A stretch of 64,000 nucleotides of DNA from Pachyseris speciosa (lineage: Eukaryota; Cnidaria; Anthozoa; Scleractinia; Pachyseridae). The DNA lies in the NCBI GenBank assembly GCA_016490735.1, contig JAEMWC010000102.1, positions 1,135,001-1,199,000 on the forward strand, written 5' to 3'. Position 1 is the stretch's first letter. Every line of letters starts with the position of its first letter. Below, piece after piece: positions 55,916 through 64,000 of the stretch. The notes beneath the pieces are model-generated. The model was not told the origin of the DNA. It made no database searches and was given only the letters and a program-made list of their open reading frames with translations. The position numbers and the translations under genes were made by a program.

Positions 55916-56242
55916 AGGTCAATTGTGGGTTCATATGTTCCCGTGAAAGAAATGAGTGTGGATGATATATGAAATGAATCATATATGAACTGCGGAAATG
56001 AAATCAAATGAAGAATGATCCTCGCAGTTGTGAACGCAATTTATGCAATTGCGAAAAAGAAGCCTGAAAAAAACCCCGTTGAAGTCCTGAATTTTTTTCA
56101 GGCTTCTTTTCGCAATTGCATAAATTGCGTTCACAACTGCGAGGATCATTCTTCATTTGATTAAATTATCTTTCTTAGTTAAAACGTGTGGTTAGGATAG
56201 TGAACAAGTCTTACTATAATGTTCATACATAACCTATTTTTA

Positions 56243-56630
56243 AGCCACGGCTACACGTTCAAACATTGTTGTAAAACATTTGTTGGATGAACAATGTTAG
56301 AACGTGTAGCATGCATGTTTGATGACGTTTGTTCAACATTTTTTGTTGGAAGAATGTTTTGATTTCGATCAAAACATTTTCTCCAACATTCAACAAATGT
56401 TAAAGCGTGTAGCCGCCCTTTCAACAATTTTGTATTGCAAAGACCAATCAGAGTTAAGGGTCCAGTCTCCAATCCGAAGCCTAATGGCAGAGGTGGAAAT
56501 TGTTGAAGCTAGAACCCCGAAGCGACGTGTTTCCAACAATGTTATATGTGTATCCAACATTGTTAGAAGCGTTCTTACAACAATGTTGGGACGTGTTCTT
56601 CTAACAATGTTACAACGTGTAGCCGGGGCT
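56243..56630. mobile_element. PIF/Harbinger-type MITE, unit 3
   Basis: Same 388-bp MITE at the same site as in unit 1, with TTA duplications at 56240-56242 and 56631-56633. Confidence 0.88.
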
Positions 56631-56633
56631 TTA

Positions 56634-56976
56634 AGAAACTTGCTCAAATTTCAAGACATTCATTTGTTACATCTAGGTCAGTTTATGTACTCGTTTAAAA
56701 ACTCTATTCTCCCTCGAAAATTTGAAAACTTTTTTTCAACAAACAGCCAAATCCATAGCTACAATACAAGGTATGCAGACTCCTTTCGTCTACCATTATG
56801 TAGAACAAATATCCGGCAATTCTCTGTTTTCTATCAAAGTCCAAAATTTTTTAACTCTCTTTCTCCTGAGATTACTGGCTCCTCATCTCTTGCATCTTTT
56901 AGGAAAAACTTAAAACATCTATTATCAGTAATTATTAATTCTGTTATGTGTACAAATATGACTTGTCTGTACTTCT
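56634..56976 (+). pseudogene. LINE 3' fragment, truncated at 56976, unit 3
   Basis: Same LINE fragment as in unit 1, but cut at CTGTACTTCT and joined to repeat X sequence (CGCGCGCTCGGCTCACTCGC). Its 3'UTR, tail and the following 0.7 kb are deleted. Confidence 0.7.
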
Positions 56977-57160
56977 CGCGCGCTCGGCTCACTCGCAAAA
57001 CTATCCCCTGCTCGAGCCCGATGCACTTTGCTATGCAAAGCATGACATCGCGCTTCCGTGCTGCCGTTTTGCTTCGTTCGCACACTAGCGGACCGATACC
57101 TGATGCAATGCATGGTCTCGAACCGCCATTTACCATACTGCTCTAGACCGTATAACGCAT
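56977..57160 (+). repeat. Repeat X, 3' part, before unit 4
   Basis: Matches 40742-40925; the first half was lost in the deletion at 56976. Confidence 0.7.
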
Positions 57161-58764
57161 ACAAAATGTTGATGAATATTTATTTTCAGAACACAAGAAG
57201 ATTAACTGTCTTCTTTTGGATTCTAAATGTTAATTACACCCAGTGAGATAACGTACTGAGTCGCTGTCTTGCAATCCTATACCTTGATCCTTTCAATCTG
57301 GCACACCCGGCACATATTTGGCACCCTTAGCTTGGAGTATTATGCAACATTTCTCAAACCGTCAGAAAAAGGTGAAAACAGATGTTTGTAATTTTCACTC
57401 AACCTTTGTGGTTGGTGCTGGAAAGAGGAAGTGAAGAAGGCAATCGTGGGTGTACGAGGGAGAGCTGGAGCTAACATGGGCGCGAAGCTCGATGGGAAGG
57501 CGTAGGTTCTCCTCGCTCTGCCATCGGGCTCCACAAGTTTCTTCTCCTCCCTTCCAATTTTTCGCGCCTATCAGACCAGCTGAAATTTGTTTTAATTGCC
57601 CCATTTGGGCAAAAAGTCAGGTTTTGTCTCCTTCCTTTATGCTTGGTGGTCTGTCCTTCCGAATAACACCGTTGAGAATTAACGTCTCCTTAAGGCGGGA
57701 ATTAACCTAAACATCGTTTTTTAGCCGCTTAACATGGATTTCACGTTGATATTTCGTTCGCGTTTCAAGCAATCAAAAATCCCTTTGCTCAGCCCACAAA
57801 GCTATGCTATCGGATATTTTGTGAATTTTTGGTGAGTTTTGGATATATTTGGGAAGAGATCATTTTTCTCAAAAGAATTAGTTAAATTTAGGAAAATAGG
57901 AAAACTGAATTGAAGATTTAATAACAGTTTAAAATTAGAATTTGAAGTTAGAAATTAGTAGACTGATACCAAACAGTTGTCCCAGCAACCTGCAGTGCCT
58001 TTGTGAGGTGGCAACTAACTGGAAGTGTTTCAAAATATTTTTACTTCATTAAAATCCCTTCTTCAAACACCTTAAAATTACACACAGATTCGCGTTTACC
58101 CCAACCTTAAGCAATATTTAGCTCCTTTGAAACAGACTAAACTGCCCATAAAAAATGTTCAAAAACATGGAAACCACACGTCGAACTTTTACAGTCTGTG
58201 AGTGTTATGTTAATTTGAAGCTTGAAAGATCATTTCAAATTTATCTGTCCATAACCCTACCTAGCCATGTAGTTAAAAAGAAAAGGGAACTCAAATACAA
58301 TGAGTATAATGGTGCCCTTGGTAAGGTTACTTACTCTATAGTAAGTCGTTTTCAAAATAGAATCAGACTTCGAAGAAGCATAACTTTATTTGTACCAGCG
58401 ATAATTAATTTGACTGTAATTCGATCGAAAATATTTTCAAAACACATTTATTTCAACACGAAAACCCCCAGTGCCCAAGGGCAGTTTTTAGAGATAAACA
58501 CTCTAGTTACCACTGAGCAGCTGTTAGAGAAAGCGAAACTACCTACGTTACTAAGCCGAGGCTTAATATATTTTTATACAGATACAACACAGTAACGTAT
58601 GGAACACCGACATTCATTGCGCTATCTAGGGCTTAATCTTTGGGGCAAATTGTGAACTAATGCAGATTGATCAGCCAAATGGTTAGCTAGTTTTAAAAAA
58701 ATTGTACGAAATTCTAATACGGTAGAGCAACTGTTCGCGACAATGCCAGTGTAGTTGAAAGACG

Positions 58765-59817
58765 GTAAGTGTAATTTCTGTTCTGTTTTGCTACCCTTCC
58801 TCATACTGGAATTCAACTTTTCATACTTTAAGAAGGACACTTCTGACTTTCGTGAGTTGAGACTTCCTCAACAATCCACTCCACCATACCCCCTCCCCCT
58901 CCCCCTAGGCCCTCACATGAAGCATTCAAGTATTACAACAGTATTAACATCCAGTCAATAGACACCTTCGTTGTCTCGAACCCACCCTTCCCAGAATTAA
59001 AAGTTTATTCCCTCGCTTGGCCCAGTTTCAATTAATGTGCAGTCACTTTTTCGTTCATACTGAAGAGACGTGAATTTGCAAAATTGTAGAACCACTTTGC
59101 ACAAATTTAAATACAGAAAACAAATTAGAATATATTTCATGGCTTTCCTACGCAAATGATCGTTAATTGCCCTCACTATGAAGAACAGCCGTCTGTTGGA
59201 TGTGGATCTTGTTCCGGTGTCAAAACACATTTTAATCTCGCTAGCAGCGGGATCAACACCAATTACATTTTAAAGTGTTTATCTGTCAGATAAACGAAGG
59301 TAAAACAAATACTTTATTCAGAGACATTTCAGGTTTTCACTTTTGATGTTTTCTGGGTAAAGATCACTTCCCGAAAACATCAAAGCGCACGTAAGTAGGT
59401 GGGTCTTGTTGTCACTGACAAACAAATTACTCAATATTGAATTTCATTTTGTCGGAATTTTGAATGACACATTGGCGGTTTTCCAAATTAAATAGTTTTC
59501 AAAAGCAGGTATTCCATTTAATTTGGTACTTGAACGTCCTTTCCAAAGCCTACCTTTAGGTAAAAGAGATGAAACTACGAGAAAATGGTCAACGGTCGAA
59601 AGAAATTCAGCTGCTTCTAGAAAGTGAGGTGATGTATTCGTAAAAACGAGGACAAGAACGTTTGATTTCAGCAGGTGCATGTCAAGCAAAATTTATTTCC
59701 GTTAACACCAGGAAACAAGAAGTTCAAACCAGGACGTACGCGAACGCCAGTCTTAATATCCGGGAGACATTTTACCCAGGTAAAATTAATTTATTATAAT
59801 TTGTTTCTTATTTTTAG
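58765..59817 (+). other. Predicted 5'UTR intron of GPCR unit 4
   Basis: Conserved donor GACG|GTAAGTG and acceptor TTTTTAG|CATC. Confidence 0.4.
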
Positions 59818-59929
59818 CATCATTCGTCGCAAAACGAAGGAAAAAAAAGAAGCTTGCCCACTTCCCTTCAGTTCAAAATTCAGTTTCGCTGGGTTGCCAT
59901 CGCTTACGTTCTCGCTGTTAGCAAGCATC

Positions 59930-61090
59930 ATGAACAAGTCCTTTACCTCGATCGAAATCTTTGCTCGGCAGTTGCAAAACCGATCAGCTGCGGTTCAAGT
60001 TGTGGAATCATTTTTCCTGTTCCTGATCAACTCCATCTCTTTTTTAGGAAATCTTTTGCTTGGAGTCGCAGTCGTTAGAAACCCGAATCTTCGTAAAACT
60101 GTTCCAAACATGTACATTATAACCTTAGCTGTTTCGGACTTCCTAATGTCACTGCTGGGAATTCCGTTTTCATTGGCTTCTCTGATCATCGGAAAATGGC
60201 CCTCTAACCGCTTCATTTGCCAGATGCAAGGGTTTTGGATTCTTCTCATGTGTGCTGTGTCGTTACAGACTTTAGCCGTCACCGCTGTTAACAGGTATTT
60301 TCGAGTTGTTCGCTCCCGAGCGCTGTATCAGAAAATCTTCAACATGAAGACAACAAAAGTAACAATTGGAATTGTGTGGATAATGGCTTTTTTGGCGCCT
60401 TTTCCTTACGTTGTTTCTGGGCATGAATTTTTCTTTCACACTGGAAAAGTGTTCTGTGCGCACAACATTGAGAGCCTGTACGACGGCTATGGAGCTTATC
60501 TGGTTCTCGTCTTTGTGGCTATTCCTCTTATTATCGTGATAACTTGTTATACAAAAGTGTTCATCGCGGTGCGCAAACACAACCTCAACTTTCGTTTTCG
60601 AAACCAAACAAGAAACGAATTCCGTCCCTCATGTCAGAGCAGCCTTTCTGTAGAAGAAGTGAATGTTACATACATTCTCCTGGTCGTTGTCATAGGTTTT
60701 CTAACTTGCTGGACTCCTGTGTTAGTGATTGATTTGATCGATTTTATTAACGCAGATTGGAAGCTCAAACGACAAGTGTACGTGAGTTACACTTGCTTCG
60801 GATTTGCCAGCACTTCTCTTAACCCCATAATATACGGCATCATGAATCGCTCCTTCCGAGCCGAATACTTAAGGATCTTGGCTCCTTTGAAGCTGTGGCC
60901 TTCATCTTCACAAAACGTTACCAGTAGTTCCGTTCACGCGAGCAGAAGCAAGAATCAAAAAGCTTTCGATACAAATAAAGTAGGTGCGGCTGAAATCGAA
61001 ATGGAAGGAAGAGAAACTGCAGATAAAGGCCGGGCTGTCGACGAAACAGGAAAGCCAAGTGCTGGACAAGTCGGTGAAATGTACATTTAG
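59930..61090 (+). CDS. Class A GPCR, melatonin-receptor-like, unit 4
   Basis: 386 aa from ATG at 59930. By eye the protein is identical to unit 3, while the 5' flank resembles unit 2 and the 3' flank unit 1, so the coding region has probably been exchanged with unit 3. All seven helices and class A motifs are intact. Confidence 0.93.
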   Translation: MNKSFTSIEIFARQLQNRSAAVQVVESFFLFLINSISFLGNLLLGVAVVRNPNLRKTVPNMYIITLAVSDFLMSLLGIPFSLASLIIGKWPSNRFICQMQGFWILLMCAVSLQTLAVTAVNRYFRVVRSRALYQKIFNMKTTKVTIGIVWIMAFLAPFPYVVSGHEFFFHTGKVFCAHNIESLYDGYGAYLVLVFVAIPLIIVITCYTKVFIAVRKHNLNFRFRNQTRNEFRPSCQSSLSVEEVNVTYILLVVVIGFLTCWTPVLVIDLIDFINADWKLKRQVYVSYTCFGFASTSLNPIIYGIMNRSFRAEYLRILAPLKLWPSSSQNVTSSSVHASRSKNQKAFDTNKVGAAEIEMEGRETADKGRAVDETGKPSAGQVGEMYI

Positions 61091-61146
61091 CATGAAGGTT
61101 GTCTGACTACAGTTGGTACTCCTCTAGTATTTAACACAGTATTCAC

Positions 61147-61441
61147 CGAAGTGAAGGTGAATAGTGGTGGATATTCACCGAGCCGCGAAGGTAAATATCC
61201 ACCTCTTTCACCGACACTGCTGAGGTGAATAATTGTTTTAGTATATACCACACAAGCTGAATAATTAGCGGACCAAAACATTAATTTATGTGTGACAATA
61301 TACCGACAAGCGGTCGGAAATTGTAAAATCTCGCGCGCCGGCTGCTAGGAGGTGAATAGTACTTGCTAATCACCTCCGAGTTAACCAATGAGAGCGCGCG
61401 AAAAGCGCTATTCACTTATGTGGTATATACTAAACAATAAT
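61147..61441. mobile_element. Foldback element downstream of GPCR, unit 4
   Basis: Same element as 36794-37091; hairpin loop GAGCCGCGAA at 61180-61189. Confidence 0.6.
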
Positions 61442-62407
61442 ATCTATTGCATGAACAGAACTATTAAAGAAGTCAGTAGTCCGACCATTGAAACAGAATT
61501 GTAGGGCTAAAACTGCAAAGGACTTCGTGAAAACATTGAAACTTTCGAAGTGAAACATTTATTACATGAGCTGAGTTTTTGAAGGAGACTAGGACGATCG
61601 AAGCAAACTGAACCCGCAGTCAGTGTGTGTAGAAAAGAACAACTTTGCCACGAAATAAGAAATTAAGAATTTAAGCGCCTCCGCCCCTGCAGAAATGACC
61701 TCCTCAAATCATACTGTTTCGACCACTCCCCGCTGATACTAGGTTCTGTAATACAAGGCAATAATAGACGTTTCTCTCCACAAATTAGCCCTCCCTCAAA
61801 ACAGGCGCTTACGAGCTCTCGAGGACGAATAATAGTCCCGGGTTTTATACTCGGAAATTTACTGATTACCGCGTCTAAATGACTCTGGAATAATTCGAAA
61901 TTTGATGTTATTGCTTTTAAATGACTGCAAAATGAGTTGACGCGACATAAACTGGAGACGCTCGCTCTGTCCGGTTCATCATACGGATTTGAGAGAGACA
62001 ACGTGTTTCATGTCCACAGATACTGACGCACGAGAGCCCACCGCGAACTCGTAAACTGCATCGTCTCAAAATTATGTATGTTGAAAGGGTGAGGTTAGCG
62101 ACCTGTTACTAAGCGACAGGTTATATTAGTCAACGTGCACATTAAGACACATAACTTGGAAAAAGCCACCTGGTGACCACCTGTTTTAAGTCGACTGATC
62201 TAGAATTAGGGGAACTATTGTGCTACGGGCTTAACTAGAGTAAACTGGAACTAGATCTAGAACTTTTTGACAGGATTGAGATTGAAGGGCACCTTAAAAT
62301 AGTTTACGTAGCAAATAAGTTGAAGTTCGCATTTTTTAACTAGTTAGTTTACGTGTATATATAAATACTATTAATGCACGACTGTCTACTTAGCTAGTTA
62401 AATTATC

Positions 62408-62726
62408 ATCTTTTAGGAAAAAACTTAAAACATCTATTATCAGTAATTATTAATTCTGTTATGTGTACAAATATGACTTGTCTGTACTTCTGTTACCATG
62501 TTGTCTAGGTTTAATTATCTATTATTTCTTGGGAGGGAACCTAAGTCCTACAAGCCCCATGGTATTTATTAGGTTCCCTCGCCATTGTTTTTTTTTTTTT
62601 CCCTTTTTTTCCTGTCTGTTTTTTCTTGTTTACCATTGCAATTTCTGTGTATTAATATTTGTAATTGACTAATCATTCCAGTTCATTATGTGTGGCAAAT
62701 AAATAAATAATAATAATAATAAATAG
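62408..62726 (+). pseudogene. LINE 3' fragment, internally deleted, unit 4
   Basis: Starts abruptly at ATCTTTTAGGAAAAAACTT after TTAAATTATC, losing about 300 bp present in the other units, and keeps the 3'UTR and AAT-rich tail. Confidence 0.7.
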
Positions 62727-62852
62727 TTTTACATCCCTTGTATATGATGCCTAGGTCTCAGTCACCAATTCCCAGTTGAGCTAATCAACAAGTGCTAATT
62801 ATATTCTTTTGTGCGACCAGGAACAAAGCGGAAGAGGCGCATGCAATCAATG

Positions 62853-62884
<32 letters not shown>

Positions 62885-63129
62885 TATTGAATAGTAAATA
62901 TGTTAGATAGACGCCCTCAGCTGACTGCAATATATAACATATTGCTGCCGGCCTCAGTAACTATCTAATACATAAGGTACCGGTACTTAAAAATGCCTTT
63001 CAATGTCTTAAATTGGCTGATTTGGCTCGTTGGGGGTCCCTGACTAATTACAATTGTACCCATAAATTACTCATCTGATTTTATTTTTGAGTTTGATTAA
63101 TGTGTTGAAAAATAATCTTTACCTATAAT

Positions 63130-63172
63130 AGCGGAGCTCCGGCGGCCCGAAGGGCCGCCAAGCGGAGCACCA
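63130..63172. repeat. GC-rich hairpin at the end of the tandem array
   Basis: GGCGGCCC-GAA-GGGCCGCC with outer GCGGAGC copies, exactly where similarity between units ends. Confidence 0.65.
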
Positions 63173-63177
63173 TACCT

Positions 63178-63209
<32 letters not shown>

Positions 63210-63297
63210 AAAATGGCTAGCGGTATTGCTTGTGGGCGCGTACGCACGACGACGACGACGGAGTCGCCCAATAATTAATAATATCCTAATAAGTAAT

Positions 63298-63397
63298 AGT
63301 AATTGGACCGAGAGGAGTACAATTCAGGGAGTAATCGCGCGAGTAATTTCAAAATCAGACGAGCGCGAAGCGCGAGGCTGATTTGAAAATACGAGCG

Positions 63398-63437
<40 letters not shown>
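63298..63437. mobile_element. Foldback MITE
   Basis: AGTAATTGGACC...GAGTACAATTCAGGGAGTAA and the inverted TTACTCCCTGAATTGTAC...GGTCCAATTACT form arms around a GCGCGAAGCGCG centre. Confidence 0.7.
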
Positions 63438-63446
<9 letters not shown>

Positions 63447-63504
63447 TATCTATAACAAATTTCGAGGTCCAATTACTAATTAATCGTATCTATAACAAAT
63501 TTCG
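63423..63504 (+). repeat. 40-bp tandem duplication
   Basis: CGAGGTCCAATTACTAATTA... is repeated twice head to tail, starting inside the right arm of the MITE at 63298-63437. Confidence 0.9.
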
Positions 63505-64000
63505 GAATTAAAAATTTCTTTTGGGAAGGTCTTTTGAGCGAAAACGTCTGTAGCACTTTCCATATGTTTTGAAAACTTGGGGGGTGGGGGGTCCATTTAA
63601 AGTGTACTTGATAGCAGAGTACCCTTGGAGCCTTCAAGTGAATTCAGCTCAGAGTAAGGGTTTGTAAGCTGCAATTATCCTGCATCCCACCTCACTCCAT
63701 ACTCGCATTCCCAATTCCGCCTTTTTTCCGGGGTAATTTTTGGTTGAATCAGGCAAAACTTGACCATGCAAATAAAAAATGGTAGTCAGACCAATAATCT
63801 TTTGCAACACTTGCAACATGTATAAGACATGGGAAGCAAGCACGACATAAACTTAGGTGACTACTTTATCCTGGTTTCTAAACAATTTTTTTTTATTTCA
63901 TCTATCCATCTTTGACAATGATTTGAAAACCTGCATAAAACAAAGCAGTTCAACATGATATCACAACAGTCAAGATTCCTGAAAAGGAAGGTTAGTCAAT
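63505..64000. other. Unassigned sequence at window end
   Basis: AT-rich, with a G run near 63580. A 64-codon minus-strand frame at 63649-63843 has no recognised domain. No feature supported. Confidence 0.4.

Larger units (their letters stand above)
55457..56160 (-). mobile_element. Foldback element with tRNA-like tandem array (2 copies, minus orientation)
   Basis: Same target and TSD as in unit 1 (TTAAATTATCTT, 55445-55456 and 56161-56172). Here the tandem units run on the minus strand, and the single reversed partial unit lies at the right end instead of the left. Period is 250 bp. The interior is thus flipped relative to unit 1. Confidence 0.8.
47521..57350 (+). repeat. GPCR tandem duplication, unit 3
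   Basis: Longest unit (9.8 kb), because it carries the 2.9-kb TIR element, the tRNA-array element and the Harbinger MITE. A deletion near 56977 fuses the LINE 3' fragment directly to the middle of repeat X. Confidence 0.85.
57351..63125 (+). repeat. GPCR tandem duplication, unit 4
   Basis: Shortest unit (5.8 kb). It lacks the tRNA-array element, the MITE and most of the LINE fragment (deletion joined at 62407). It ends in unit-tail sequence near 63125, where homology stops. Confidence 0.85.

Overview
The window is AT-rich, intron-bearing animal DNA, crowded with inverted-repeat MITEs, tRNA-derived repeats, LINEs and Penelope-like (PLE) fragments. The repeat families and the melatonin-receptor-like GPCRs point to an anthozoan cnidarian, most likely a stony coral. 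No species was identified.

Layout. 1-11.7 kb is a repeat field: tRNA-like genes, a hAT-type MITE with 8-bp target-site duplications (TSDs), two PIF/Harbinger-type MITEs with 3-bp TSDs, a hammerhead-like motif and a decayed LINE. 11.7-18.1 kb carries the 3' part of a multi-exon plus-strand gene. Five exons join in frame into a Cys-rich protein of at least three cystine-knot-like repeats, ending at 18080 beside an AATAAA. 18.1-23.7 kb is mostly unassigned, with a MITE (9-bp TSD) and a decayed zinc-binding ORF. 23.7-33.4 kb is a nest: an unclassified repeat (here 'repeat X') was hit by an inverted PLE dimer, a 5'-truncated CR1/L2-like LINE and a nearly full-length L1-type LINE with a 13-bp TSD.

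33.5-63.1 kb is the main feature: four tandem plus-strand segmental duplicates (5.8-9.8 kb), each with one intact class A GPCR coding exon (386-391 aa) with an NRY motif at the end of TM3. The GPCRs of units 3 and 4 appear identical. The flanks are mosaic (5' flanks pair units 1/3 and 2/4; 3' flanks pair 1/4 and 2/3), which suggests unequal exchange or gene conversion. The duplicates also supply paralogous empty sites that date insertions: a foldback element with an internal tRNA-like tandem array (units 1 and 3, opposite orientations, 12-bp TSD), a Harbinger MITE (units 1 and 3) and a 2.9-kb long-TIR element (unit 3 only, 6-bp TSD).

The best candidates for little-described biology are the invertible tRNA-array element, the hammerhead motifs whose stem III is a loopless palindrome, the 2.9-kb minisatellite-TIR element, and the cystine-knot repeat gene.
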